From: an uncultured Bacteroides sp.
GTDB lineage: Bacteria; Bacteroidota; Bacteroidia; Bacteroidales; Bacteroidaceae
Reading direction: 5' to 3'
NCBI GenBank assembly: GCA_947173895.1
Contig: CAMWGU010000007.1
Coordinates: 1 to 64,000 of the forward strand
Length of the DNA stretch: 64,000 nt
In this document: in pieces, positions 29,193 through 39,391 of the stretch
How positions within the stretch are numbered: the first letter of the stretch is position 1
Layout of the letters: every line of letters starts with the position of its first letter
Notes under the pieces: generated by a model
The model's database searches: none
The model's input: the letters and a program-made list of their open reading frames with translations, nothing else
What the model was told of the DNA's origin: nothing
Position numbers and translations under genes: made by a program

Positions 29193-31646
29193 TTATTTTA
29201 CATTTATTTTCAGAACACTTTCTTTCAGTCCATCGGAAGTAGCAATGACCTCGACAGGTAAACCGGAACGGTCGCCGGTAACAATTAATTGAGCACAACC
29301 AGAAAACACGCTTCTCCCTGCTTTTTCGCCAACTGCAAACACATCCGGTTCATGACAGGAAGGGTCTCCATTTCCGACTCCCAATATTCTTCCATTCTTT
29401 ACCTCAAAGTTGACATAGTTACCAGCCGTAGGAACAAACCGTCCTTTCTTATCCAACACATTGATTGTCACCACTGCTATATCTTCTCCATCGTTTCGCA
29501 ATTCATTTCCAGTCTCACTCTGCAGTTGCAAAGCCGCAGGCGCCCCTGTAGTGACCACTGTTTCCACATATTTCTTATTTCCTTTCTTGCCTTTGGCCAC
29601 TAGTTTGCCCGGCACATATTTCACCTTCCAAGCCGGGATATCATATTTCCCCACTTCTTTCTTTCCGAGACTCTTTCCGTTCAATATCAATTCCACCTCA
29701 TCCATATTGGTATAAATATGCACATCGACCGAATCTGTTCCTAAACCATTCCAATGAGGCAAAACATGCAACACAGGTTCATCCGTCCACCACGACTTAT
29801 AATACCAATAAGCGTCTTTTGGGAAACCGCAATAATCCAAAATACCAAAGTTGGAAGCTATACCAGGCCAATAATATCCCAATGCTTCTCCTCCGTAATC
29901 GAAACCGGTCCATACAAAGGCTCCTCCGATGTATTTCCGGCTATCCACATAGCGCAACCATTCTTGCGCTGTCGCTCCCCAACCGGGACGATCGTTGTCA
30001 TACGACTGGTGGAAGTCTTTTTCTTTTTCTGTTCTATAAATACCGCGCGTGGTAAGAGTGCTGGCTTCTTCCGTCAACAAGCAAGGCAAATGGGGCAGCT
30101 TTTCATGCACCTCATCCAAGTTACCAATATGGAAATAGTTCGATCCCTGCACATCCACAGCCAAAGAAAATCCGGTTCCCCAACTGCCGTTCATAGCTAC
30201 CGTACAAGGACGTGTGGGATCCAATTTATGTTGCACCGCTTTCATACGTTCGGCCAGCATACGTCCCTTCTCCGATCCTTGAATGGCAGGTTCCTCATTA
30301 CCCAAGCTCCAGATTACCACAGAAGGATGATTGCGATCACGACGGATAATGGTATTCATTTGAGCCAGACCTTCATCACTTGAACTCATTACACGCATCT
30401 CGTCCATAACCAGCATTCCCAAACTATCACAAGCTGATAATACCGATGAAGTAGGAGGATTGTGAGAAGAACGATAAGCATTAACTCCAAATTCCTTTAG
30501 CTTGCCAATACGCCATGTGTTCAGACGGTCGGGAACTGCTATACCTACTCCGGCATGATCCTGATGACAACATACCCCTTGCATCTGTACTCTTTTTCCA
30601 TTCAATAAAAAGCCCTCATTCGGATCAAAGCAAATGGTACGTACACCAAAAGAAGTAGTATAAGTGTCCACCAGTTCTCCTTTCACTTTCACATCTGTCT
30701 GCAAAGTATATAAATAAGGAGATTCCAATGACCAAAGATCCACATTAGCCATCGGCATTACAGCCAACACCTTATTTGTTTCCAAAGCTTTCACCACTAC
30801 GCGGTCTTCAGAAGATGTAACTTTGTTTCCCGTTCTATCCAGAATAGTATTCAATATGACTACTTGTTCATCTGTAACCGTTTCGTTGGCTATCTCTATT
30901 TCGGCATGTACCTGTGCCTCTTTCTTTTCCAAATCCACCTCACTAGTCACAAACGTACCCCATTGTGGAACATGCACGGGAGCAGTCCGTGTCAACCACA
31001 CATTGCGATAGATTCCTGCCCCTTCATACGACCATAATTCCGATTGAGTGGCATCAACACGCACTGTAATTACATTTTTCCCCTTATCATCATAATTAAG
31101 ACATTCGGTTACATCGAAAACCAAAGGAACATAACCACTTTCCCCTTTGCCCAAATAAATTCCATTCATCCATACTTGCGCATCTCTGAATATACCCTCA
31201 AACTCCAATGTATAGCGACAACCTTTCACAGCCTCCAACTCAAAAGTTTTCCGATACCATCCCACACTATTCTCGGGCGAACGGCCACCCAACTTCCTGT
31301 AGCCTTTTATTTTCAGTTGGTTTTGATCAAACCCTAACCCCATTCCCCAGTCATGAGGTAAAGAAATAGTTTCCCAAGCACTATCATCAAAACGCTCAGT
31401 ATGAGGAATGGCCAGTCTTGACTGCTGATCGGCAAGCAACATGGTAGCTTCTTGCAAAAAGTTAATTTTAGAAAAGGACAAAGCCAATCCATAGTTGAAG
31501 TCCTTCTCCGGATTCGCTGCATGTCCCTTGGCAAACTTCCAGTCTTGATTCATTAAAGTTCTCACACGCATGTTCTGTGCATTTACTCCCAATGCACAGA
31601 ATAGCAATATTCCAATTAATAATTGTTTCATTTTCTCCAAAGTCAT
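29193..31646 (-). CDS. Glycoside hydrolase family 2 beta-galactosidase-like, secreted
   Basis: 817-aa ORF; GH2 motifs (WYRKTFELE, GVCCHQDHAGVGIAVPD, VIWSLGNEE); starts in an ATGA overlap with the upstream gene. Confidence 0.9.
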   Translation of the reverse strand: MTLEKMKQLLIGILLFCALGVNAQNMRVRTLMNQDWKFAKGHAANPEKDFNYGLALSFSKINFLQEATMLLADQQSRLAIPHTERFDDSAWETISLPHDWGMGLGFDQNQLKIKGYRKLGGRSPENSVGWYRKTFELEAVKGCRYTLEFEGIFRDAQVWMNGIYLGKGESGYVPLVFDVTECLNYDDKGKNVITVRVDATQSELWSYEGAGIYRNVWLTRTAPVHVPQWGTFVTSEVDLEKKEAQVHAEIEIANETVTDEQVVILNTILDRTGNKVTSSEDRVVVKALETNKVLAVMPMANVDLWSLESPYLYTLQTDVKVKGELVDTYTTSFGVRTICFDPNEGFLLNGKRVQMQGVCCHQDHAGVGIAVPDRLNTWRIGKLKEFGVNAYRSSHNPPTSSVLSACDSLGMLVMDEMRVMSSSDEGLAQMNTIIRRDRNHPSVVIWSLGNEEPAIQGSEKGRMLAERMKAVQHKLDPTRPCTVAMNGSWGTGFSLAVDVQGSNYFHIGNLDEVHEKLPHLPCLLTEEASTLTTRGIYRTEKEKDFHQSYDNDRPGWGATAQEWLRYVDSRKYIGGAFVWTGFDYGGEALGYYWPGIASNFGILDYCGFPKDAYWYYKSWWTDEPVLHVLPHWNGLGTDSVDVHIYTNMDEVELILNGKSLGKKEVGKYDIPAWKVKYVPGKLVAKGKKGNKKYVETVVTTGAPAALQLQSETGNELRNDGEDIAVVTINVLDKKGRFVPTAGNYVNFEVKNGRILGVGNGDPSCHEPDVFAVGEKAGRSVFSGCAQLIVTGDRSGLPVEVIATSDGLKESVLKINVK

Positions 31647-33868
31647 TTTTTAATTCTCACTGTTATGGCCTTTCCAGCCTTTACTGTTACTTTTTGCTTC
31701 CAATTTAGAAAAGCATTATCTCCCAACGGTTTCTTTGCCTGTTCCCCATCTTCTGCAAAAAGAGTTACCGTAGCATCAAATTGGGTAGGATTATAAAGTT
31801 GTAACTTCACATTATCACCAATCTTCTTTATTTCTTTTACCACTACATGGTCAAACGGGTAAGCAGTTCCCAAATCCGTACGAACATACACGCCCGGAAT
31901 CTCCAGTGCCATCAAGGCACCATTGGTTTCATTCCATCCTGTCTTACCTCCATCACCACGTGATCCCCGACTATCGGCATCGCAATAAGTCAATCGTTCG
32001 GTTATCTTTCCATTCGGTTGTACCCCTTCTGCATGTGCATGAATCACATCACGCAGCAAATCAGCATAAAGGACATTACCTGTCGTACGATATAACTTAA
32101 ACAATGCATCTCCCGACTGGGTGCAAAATCCGGGAGCACCGTGCTTGTTTTGCGTACTAGCCCAAACAGCACCGGTCAAATTGGCTCCCAGTTGTGCCAA
32201 TGCCGTATTTTCAGGCAAACGATAAGGGAATGAAACAGTCCATGTGGCACACAAATGGGCCAGATCGGCCGATTGCTTCAAATAAATTTCGTTTTGAGTC
32301 ACCTCATACAAAGTCATCAGCGAAGTCATGAATGCAACTGCCGTTTCCGAGTCCGCATTTTGAAGAATGTCCCCACATCCTCCCGAAGTAAATCCTACCA
32401 AAGCAAAGTTTTCATAATAAAACGATGCGGCTCGACAAGCCACTTCCAAATAAACAGGCGCATCATAATAAACGGAAGCCAAGGCCAATCCGCCGACTGC
32501 CATCGCTCCTCCTGTCGTATTATATGCAGCAATCTGCCCATTCTCTATATCCAAATAATTTCCCCATGTTCCTTCTGTTTGCCATGTTCTGACAAATGCA
32601 TCGGCCAAAGCTCTCACCCGCTTTTCCCATTCAGGCAAAATGGCAGCCCCTCTACCTTGCTTCTTCAATAACATGAATTGCTTCACCATCCAATATAATA
32701 CATCCGCATTTTTGCGGGTCAGCCCGATTCCCGGGTTCAACCTTGACCCGTCCCGATACAATACCTTGCCATCGGCTCCCAACACATCATAATAATATCC
32801 GCTTTCACCATATCCGTTCAGCAATCCGAAATTGAATGTATTGCTGACACGCTGTAAATGAACATCATCCCCCAAAGCCAACACCGGATAAGTATTCATC
32901 AGACCACCAATCCAGCCATAGGACATCCAGTCGGCATTTTCCGGACAATAATATTGCCATTTCTCTCCTTCGTGATAACGTTCCTCTATATTACGCACCA
33001 TGCGCGTAAACACTTCGCTCATTGGCATCAGATTACGCGGCGTTTCTTCGACTGTATGCAACTTACGCTCGTCCATAAAACGGGCAAGGAAAGCCGGAAC
33101 CCCATCCACATCTACATCCATCTTATCTACACGAATCACAATTTTATCGCCTGCTTTTACTGATATGCCTCGATCCGGACTAGGACTAAAGCCTATAAAT
33201 TCCGGCTTATATTCTCTGACCCCCGGAGCACTGATAACGAAACTAGCCATGCTTCTATCGGCCGACTCCTCTACAATCAACGCATGGTCTTTCACTTCCC
33301 CATTCCAGTCTATACCTTGATCGGTAAAAAGAAACGTACCTTTTCGATTCTTACGGTCAAAATATGCAATGACCGGTGTTGTAGTATTGCTGATATTTAC
33401 TTCCAGCCTAGATTTAGCTCCAAATTCAGGAGAAAGCTGAGGGATAGGATTAGAGGTCAAAGCCAAATCCTTACGACGATAGTCCGATTTGTCAAGTCCT
33501 GTAGCATATTCACGATTCACAATCCGCTGGCGATTGCCATTATACACAACAGCCGGTATCATCACATAATTATCACTGCACCAATCATACTGATCGAAAG
33601 CAACAGCAACACCGGCATCTTGCATAGCGCGTTTTGCTTCAAAGACATATTGTTTTCCTCCTCTTTCTTCATCCGGAACGACTGTCACATTCCAATCTTT
33701 AGAATCCGGGCTCAATAGATTACACTCTTTCAGCCGCGCTCCTTCATAAATACATCCCAACATTCTGACTTCTACCTTGGATTTTTTTTGTTGTGGTAAC
33801 CAGTTCTGAGCTTGTCCTAGCAATGAAAACAGACTAAGACAACCCGCCATTAACATTTGTTTACTCAT
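31643..33868 (-). CDS. Putative secreted six-hairpin (alpha/alpha) glycosidase-like protein, family not assigned
   Basis: ORF to 33898, probable start MSKQMLMAGCLS at 33868; repeated helical-hairpin C-terminal half (TYPVLALGDD, GAMAVGGLALASVYYDAPVYLEVA, GAPGFCTQSGDALFKLYRTTG). Confidence 0.6.
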   Translation of the reverse strand: MSKQMLMAGCLSLFSLLGQAQNWLPQQKKSKVEVRMLGCIYEGARLKECNLLSPDSKDWNVTVVPDEERGGKQYVFEAKRAMQDAGVAVAFDQYDWCSDNYVMIPAVVYNGNRQRIVNREYATGLDKSDYRRKDLALTSNPIPQLSPEFGAKSRLEVNISNTTTPVIAYFDRKNRKGTFLFTDQGIDWNGEVKDHALIVEESADRSMASFVISAPGVREYKPEFIGFSPSPDRGISVKAGDKIVIRVDKMDVDVDGVPAFLARFMDERKLHTVEETPRNLMPMSEVFTRMVRNIEERYHEGEKWQYYCPENADWMSYGWIGGLMNTYPVLALGDDVHLQRVSNTFNFGLLNGYGESGYYYDVLGADGKVLYRDGSRLNPGIGLTRKNADVLYWMVKQFMLLKKQGRGAAILPEWEKRVRALADAFVRTWQTEGTWGNYLDIENGQIAAYNTTGGAMAVGGLALASVYYDAPVYLEVACRAASFYYENFALVGFTSGGCGDILQNADSETAVAFMTSLMTLYEVTQNEIYLKQSADLAHLCATWTVSFPYRLPENTALAQLGANLTGAVWASTQNKHGAPGFCTQSGDALFKLYRTTGNVLYADLLRDVIHAHAEGVQPNGKITERLTYCDADSRGSRGDGGKTGWNETNGALMALEIPGVYVRTDLGTAYPFDHVVVKEIKKIGDNVKLQLYNPTQFDATVTLFAEDGEQAKKPLGDNAFLNWKQKVTVKAGKAITVRIKK

Positions 33869-33951
33869 GGTGTTTATATTATTAAAAATAAAAATCATAT
33901 TATCCTTTCACTTATATAGGTTTGTCAATAAAGACAAGTAAAAAGATAAAA

Positions 33952-33977
33952 AGGGTAGTGAGAAACCCTATTTTTTT
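33952..33977. terminator. Hairpin with flanking T/A runs (probably bidirectional)
   Basis: AGGGT-AGTGAGAA-ACCCT followed by ATTTTTTT on +; CTTTTTATCTTTTT on the - side. Confidence 0.45.
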
Positions 33978-34095
33978 ATCATTCCATGCTCAAATTATAT
34001 AGATTAATCAGTCGGCCCAATTGTTTTCGAAACCAAACTAAAGCATTTAGACCAAAATATTCAGGAAAGAGATAATTGCAACAGACAAACATAAA

Positions 34096-34133
34096 AGGCC
34101 GTATCAAACTCTTTTTAAGTAACGATACGACCT
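34096..34133 (-). terminator. Candidate terminator of the thr operon
   Basis: AGGCCGTATC (34096-34105)/GATACGACCT (34124-34133), one mismatch, followed by TTTTATG on the minus strand. Confidence 0.45.
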
Positions 34134-34182
34134 CTATTACAACCTGTTTAAAATAATACACTCCTTATTTTCGTCCAATTAA

Positions 34183-35484
34183 TTATTCGTTCATCAAATA
34201 ACTTTTAAAACTTTCAAAATCCTTACTCATGGAAATACTCTGCTTGATTCCTTTCATAAATTCTTGCAATTTGGCAGGAATCTCCACCTTGTCACCGACA
34301 ATACCTTCTACCGTCTCAAGGAATTTGGCAGGATGGGCCGTCTCAAGGAACACGCCCGTCTCCCCGTTCTGCAACCCTTCGGACAAAGCACGGTAACCGC
34401 ACGCTCCATGTGGATCAAGCAAATAGCCCGTCTCCTGATACACCTCTTTCACGGTTTCACGAATCTGCTCATCAGTATAAGCTGCTCCAGAGATTTCCGT
34501 CGCAATGACAGCATGACTGCCGCCATACAATGCCAACACACGGGCAAAGTTACTTGGATCACCCACATCCATCGCATTGGCAATAGTAGCAACAGAAGGG
34601 CGGGGAGCATACTTCCCAGTCTGCAAATACTGATAGAAAATATCATTCAGGTTATTGGCCGCAATGAAACGCTTGACAGGCAATCCCATGCGCTTGCCAA
34701 ACAAACCGGCTGTGATATTGCCGAAGTTTCCGCTCGGTACACATACAACCAAATTTTCTGCCTTTCCTGCCTTCTTCAACTGGGCATACGCATAGAAATA
34801 ATAAAAAGCCTGCGGAAGGAAACGGGCCACATTGATGGAATTGGCCGAAGTGAGCTTCTTGCATGCATTCAAATCAACATCCATAAACGCATTCTTGACC
34901 AATGCCTGACAATCGTCAAAAGTTCCATCCACTTCCAGAGCCGTAATATTCTGCCCCAAGGTAGTGAACTGTTTTTCCTGAATCTCGCTAACCTTTCCTT
35001 TGGGATAAAGAACATACACATGAATACCATCCACACCAAGAAAACCGTTAGCAACAGCACTGCCGGTATCTCCTGAAGTAGCAACCAGCACATTCACCTG
35101 CTTCTGCTCCTCCTTCTTGATGAAATAGCCCAACAAACGGGCCATAAAACGTGCGCCCACATCCTTGAAGGCCAATGTGGGGCCATGAAACAATTCCAAA
35201 GAGTAAATGCCTTCTTTCACCTTTACGGCAGGAACATCAAAATTCAACGTATCATATACAATCTGTTTCAATGTTTCGGCCGGAATATCCTCACCAAAAA
35301 AGGCATCGGCCACATGGTAAGCTATCTCCTGAAACGACAGATCCTCAATATGATCATAAAATTCTTTCGGCAACGGCTTAATAACCTCGGGCATATACAA
35401 CCCCTTGTCAGATGCCAGCCCCTTCACTACCGCTTCTTCTAAAGAAGCTTCGGAAGCCTGATGATTCGTACTGTAATATTTCAT
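34183..35484 (-). CDS. thrC: Threonine synthase
   Basis: 433-aa ORF; MKYYSTNHQASEASLEEAVVKGLASDKGLYMPE, PLP site FKDVGARFMARLLG, ATSGDTGSAVANGF. Confidence 0.95.
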   Translation of the reverse strand: MKYYSTNHQASEASLEEAVVKGLASDKGLYMPEVIKPLPKEFYDHIEDLSFQEIAYHVADAFFGEDIPAETLKQIVYDTLNFDVPAVKVKEGIYSLELFHGPTLAFKDVGARFMARLLGYFIKKEEQKQVNVLVATSGDTGSAVANGFLGVDGIHVYVLYPKGKVSEIQEKQFTTLGQNITALEVDGTFDDCQALVKNAFMDVDLNACKKLTSANSINVARFLPQAFYYFYAYAQLKKAGKAENLVVCVPSGNFGNITAGLFGKRMGLPVKRFIAANNLNDIFYQYLQTGKYAPRPSVATIANAMDVGDPSNFARVLALYGGSHAVIATEISGAAYTDEQIRETVKEVYQETGYLLDPHGACGYRALSEGLQNGETGVFLETAHPAKFLETVEGIVGDKVEIPAKLQEFMKGIKQSISMSKDFESFKSYLMNE

Positions 35485-35520
35485 AATAAACTATTTTTCT
35501 ATTCAGCTTTTAGCATCCTG

Positions 35521-36732
35521 TTATTCTTTCATAAATTCATTCATAAACTCATCCTCCTTCAAGATCCCATAACCTCCTTCCACGCATGCCACCTCATCAA
35601 AAGTCTGCACACCATCAGGCTCTATGCCGGGATAATAAATAAGAAAAGGCACCGGTTCTGCCGTGTGGGTACGAAGTTCGCAAGGAGTGGGATGATCAGG
35701 AAGCACGGCGATTGCCACAGGCTCGTTCCAAGTTTTCACCTCTTCATAAATAGGTCCCACGACACGCTTGTCCAAATCCTCGATGGTAAGTTGTTTCAAT
35801 TTGAAATCCCCCTCATGCCCTGCCTCGTCGCTGGCCTCAATATGCAGATACACAAAATCATCCGTTCGCAAAGCATCCAGTGCGGCATCCACCTTGTTTT
35901 CATAGTTTGTGTTATACAAACCGGTCGCCCCCTCTACAGCGATGCGACGCAATCCCGCATAATAACCAATCCCGTTAATCAGATCTACGGCCGAGATGAC
36001 AGCTCCTTTCCTGACAGATGGATACTTAGCAGACAGAAGCTCCATCTGCGGACGATACCCCGGGCTCCAAGGCCAGATACTGTTAGCCGGATCTTTGCCC
36101 TCGGCCACACGCCGCTTATTTATCGGGTGCTCGGCCAGCAATGTCTGCGACTCCATAATCAAGGAATTGATCAGGTCGGCCGTTTCTTGTGCTTCCGGCA
36201 CCTCCGCCTTCACCATCAGTGGACGGAAAGGCTGCAAAGGCACATCATGAGGCGGAGTACAGTCCAGCCGTTTGTCGCCTCCTCTTATCACCAGCAAATG
36301 GCGGTATTGCACTCCGGTGTAGAAACGGATACGATCGGACCCCAGCCTCTCATCCAGATACCTGATCAGCACATCCGCCTCGCTGGTAGTAATATGTCCG
36401 GCAGAGTGGTTCTTTATCTTGCCGTCTTCCGTGCAGATGATGTTGCAACGCATGGCCATGTCACCCGGTTGCAACTCCACCCCGATGCTGGCCGCTTCCA
36501 ACGGACCGCGTCCTTCGTACACCTTCGGCAAGTCATACCCCATGACAGACATGTTTGCCACTTCGCTGCCCGGATGAAAACCCGAGGCAACCGTTATCAG
36601 CCTTCCGGTACGTCCCATGCGGGCAAGCCGATCCATATAAGGCGTGGCAGAATATTGCAACAAGGTCTTATTACCCAACGCTCCAGCCGGCCAATCGGCC
36701 ATGCCGTCACCCAAAATAATTATATGCTTCAT
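35521..36732 (-). CDS. apgM: Cofactor-independent phosphoglycerate mutase (ApgM family); predicted functional analogue of homoserine kinase
   Basis: 403-aa ORF; MKHIIILGDGMADWP, HIEASDEAGHEGD, LPDHPTPCELRTHTAEPVPFLIY; lies between thrA and thrC. Confidence 0.88.
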   Translation of the reverse strand: MKHIIILGDGMADWPAGALGNKTLLQYSATPYMDRLARMGRTGRLITVASGFHPGSEVANMSVMGYDLPKVYEGRGPLEAASIGVELQPGDMAMRCNIICTEDGKIKNHSAGHITTSEADVLIRYLDERLGSDRIRFYTGVQYRHLLVIRGGDKRLDCTPPHDVPLQPFRPLMVKAEVPEAQETADLINSLIMESQTLLAEHPINKRRVAEGKDPANSIWPWSPGYRPQMELLSAKYPSVRKGAVISAVDLINGIGYYAGLRRIAVEGATGLYNTNYENKVDAALDALRTDDFVYLHIEASDEAGHEGDFKLKQLTIEDLDKRVVGPIYEEVKTWNEPVAIAVLPDHPTPCELRTHTAEPVPFLIYYPGIEPDGVQTFDEVACVEGGYGILKEDEFMNEFMKE

Positions 36733-36736
36733 AAAC

Positions 36737-39169
36737 CTAGATGTTTGCGATGCTCATGATGTCGGCAAATACGCCCGCGGCAGTCACGCTGGCACCAGCA
36801 CCGTATCCCTGTATCATCATGGGATATTCCTTATAGCGCTCCGTTGTAAGCAGAATAATGTTATTGCTGCCTTCCAGTCCGTAGAAGGGATGCTTACTAT
36901 CCACTTCCTGCAAGGACACACTGCCCTTTCCTTGTTCCAGTCGGGCTACAAAACGCCAACGCTTGTTCTCCCTTTCCAGTTTCTGACGGCGTGACTCAAA
37001 ATCCGCATCCAACGAAGGCACTTTCTTCCAAAAGTCCTCCAACGGGCCTTCAAAGAAATCATTCGGCACAAAAAGATGTTTTTCCACATCCTCCTGTTCC
37101 AACCTGTATCCTGCCTCACGTGCCAGAATGACCAGCTTGCGGATCACGTCCTTGCCACTCAGGTCGATACGCGGATCGGGTTCCGAATAGCGTTCTTCCT
37201 GCGCCATCTTAATGGTTCGGCTAAACGGTATGTCGGCACTGATTTTATTAAAAATATAATTTAGCGTGCCGCTCAATACCGCCTCTATCTTCAGTATCTT
37301 GTCACCGCTGTTTATCAGGTCATTGATGGTGTTGATGATAGGAAGTCCGGCACCCACGTTGGTTTCAAACAGGAACTTCACGCCGCGACGGCGGGCTATC
37401 TGCTTCAACTCGTCATAAACAGCATACTCGGAAGAAGCGGCAATCTTATTGGCAGCCACCACCGAAATGTTGTTCATTAAGAAATCTTTATATAGCGATG
37501 CCACATCCGCACTTGCAGTACAATCCACGAATACGGAATTGAAGATGTTCATGCCAATAATCTCGTCGTGCAGCACCTTGCCGGACGATGGCATTCCTTT
37601 CTCCGCCAGTGCCTCCCTATAGCCCGTCAGGTCTATTCCCTCACGGGTGAACAGCGCATGATGACCGTCGGCTATACCCACCACATTCAGCTTCAGGCCA
37701 CGCTCCTGCATCAGTTTCTGCTGCTGGCAGCGGATTTGTTCTATCAAGCTTCCGCCCACCGTGCCTATACCGCAGATAAAAAGGTTCAGCACCTGATATT
37801 CGGACAGGAAGAACGAGTCGTGAATCACATTCAGCGACTTGCGCAGCGACTTAGACTCCACCACAAAAGAGATATTGGTTTCCGAAGCACCTTGCGCACA
37901 TGCTATGACACTGATACCGTTACGTCCCAAGGTACCAAACAATTTGCCTGCAATACCCGGCGTGTGCTTCATATTCTCGCCGACAATAGCCACTGTAGCC
38001 AAATTCATCTCGGCAACTACCGGACTGATTTCGCCCATTTCTATCTCTTTAGAGAATTCCTCATTCAGCACCTCACAGGCCAAGGCCGCATCCTGATTGC
38101 GCACACCAATCGAAGTACTGTTTTCGGAAGACGCCTGCGACACCATGAACACGCTGATGCCATTTTGCGCCAATGCCTTGAAGATGCGGAAGTTCACTCC
38201 GATAACCCCCACCATACCCAAGCCGGTGACCGTAATGAGGCTGGTATCATTGATGGACGAAATTCCTTTAATGGCCTTGGAGCCTGAATCCACCTCCTGC
38301 TTGATAATGGTTCCCTCGGCATCGGGATTGAATGTATTTTTAATCAGGATAGGGATATTCTTGTGGCAGACCGGATAAATGGTGGGCGGATACACCACCT
38401 TCGCACCAAAGTTGCAAAGCTCCATTGCTTCCACATAACTCAGTTCGCTGATGGTATAAGCCGTACTGATGACACGCGGGTCGGCCGTCATAAATCCGTC
38501 CACATCCGTCCATATCTCCAGGCTGTCCGCATTCAGCGCCGCCGCTATAATAGAAGCGGTATAGTCGGACCCACCCCGTCCCAGATTGGTCACCTCGCCA
38601 CTGTTCTTATCGGTCGAGATGAAACCGGGAACCAACGCCACTTGCGGCAGTTCTTGAAAAGCCTCGTTCACCAGGCGATTGGTCAGTTCCGAATCAAGAA
38701 TGTGCTTGGCATGCTTCTTCTCTGTCTTTATGAACAGACGCGAGTCATACCACACAGCCCCTTTTATCAACGAGGCCGTGATAATGGACGACAGGCGTTC
38801 ACCATAGCTGACAATAGTAGCCGATGTCTTGGGCGACAAGTCCTTGATCAGATAAATGCCCTGAAAAATATCTTTCAACTCGCTCAACAGTTCATTGACC
38901 CTGTCCAGCAAGGCAGTTCGCCCCTCGCCTGCCGGAATAACGGTATACACCATTTCGATATGCCGGTTCACAATCTCGCGGTACTCTTTTTCGTATGCGG
39001 CATCCCCATTGGCCGCCATTTGTGAAGTATGGATCAGCTTGTCCGTGATGCCACCCAAGGCCGATACGACTACGATTACAGGCTCTTTCACCGCCTCTAC
39101 TATCTGTTTGACACTCAAAATGCTGTTCACGGATCCTACGGATGTTCCGCCGAATTTCATTACTTTCAT
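36737..39169 (-). CDS. thrA: Bifunctional aspartokinase / homoserine dehydrogenase
   Basis: 810-aa ORF; MKVMKFGGTSVGSVNSI, GRGGSDYTASIIAA, GIGTVGGSLIEQI, SGTLNYIFN, EPDPRIDLSGKDVIRKLVILARE. Confidence 0.96.
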   Translation of the reverse strand: MKVMKFGGTSVGSVNSILSVKQIVEAVKEPVIVVVSALGGITDKLIHTSQMAANGDAAYEKEYREIVNRHIEMVYTVIPAGEGRTALLDRVNELLSELKDIFQGIYLIKDLSPKTSATIVSYGERLSSIITASLIKGAVWYDSRLFIKTEKKHAKHILDSELTNRLVNEAFQELPQVALVPGFISTDKNSGEVTNLGRGGSDYTASIIAAALNADSLEIWTDVDGFMTADPRVISTAYTISELSYVEAMELCNFGAKVVYPPTIYPVCHKNIPILIKNTFNPDAEGTIIKQEVDSGSKAIKGISSINDTSLITVTGLGMVGVIGVNFRIFKALAQNGISVFMVSQASSENSTSIGVRNQDAALACEVLNEEFSKEIEMGEISPVVAEMNLATVAIVGENMKHTPGIAGKLFGTLGRNGISVIACAQGASETNISFVVESKSLRKSLNVIHDSFFLSEYQVLNLFICGIGTVGGSLIEQIRCQQQKLMQERGLKLNVVGIADGHHALFTREGIDLTGYREALAEKGMPSSGKVLHDEIIGMNIFNSVFVDCTASADVASLYKDFLMNNISVVAANKIAASSEYAVYDELKQIARRRGVKFLFETNVGAGLPIINTINDLINSGDKILKIEAVLSGTLNYIFNKISADIPFSRTIKMAQEERYSEPDPRIDLSGKDVIRKLVILAREAGYRLEQEDVEKHLFVPNDFFEGPLEDFWKKVPSLDADFESRRQKLERENKRWRFVARLEQGKGSVSLQEVDSKHPFYGLEGSNNIILLTTERYKEYPMMIQGYGAGASVTAAGVFADIMSIANI

Positions 39170-39321
39170 GCGATTCTCTCTATTTTATCCAGCTTCTTTT
39201 GCCATCCTATGTTCCTGCCATTCCGGATACATGGACGAATCGGCCTTCCTATCACACTCCTTCAAGAAAGGTTAACCCTGTTCCCACACGGGTGGCACCC
39301 TGAAACTGTATTGATTTACAC

Positions 39322-39359
39322 TAAAAAAATAAAAGCTTGTTTTGCTTACGTCCGTAAGC
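39322..39359 (-). terminator. Terminator/attenuator hairpin of the thr operon leader
   Basis: Minus strand GCTTACG-GA-CGTAAGC followed by AAAACAAGC and TTTTATTTTTTT, about 33 nt after the leader ORF stop and about 150 nt before thrA. Confidence 0.6.
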
Positions 39360-39391
39360 GTGTATCACGTAGAAACACCTATATACTATCC

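Noticed and set aside
35461-36759. 432-aa plus-strand ORF
   Set aside because: Antisense of apgM; no domain signature.
39270-39305. T-box-like CACACGGGTGGCACC on the plus strand near the thr leader
   Set aside because: It is on the strand opposite to thrA with no downstream plus-strand biosynthetic gene, and is a short palindrome; no specifier loop seen.
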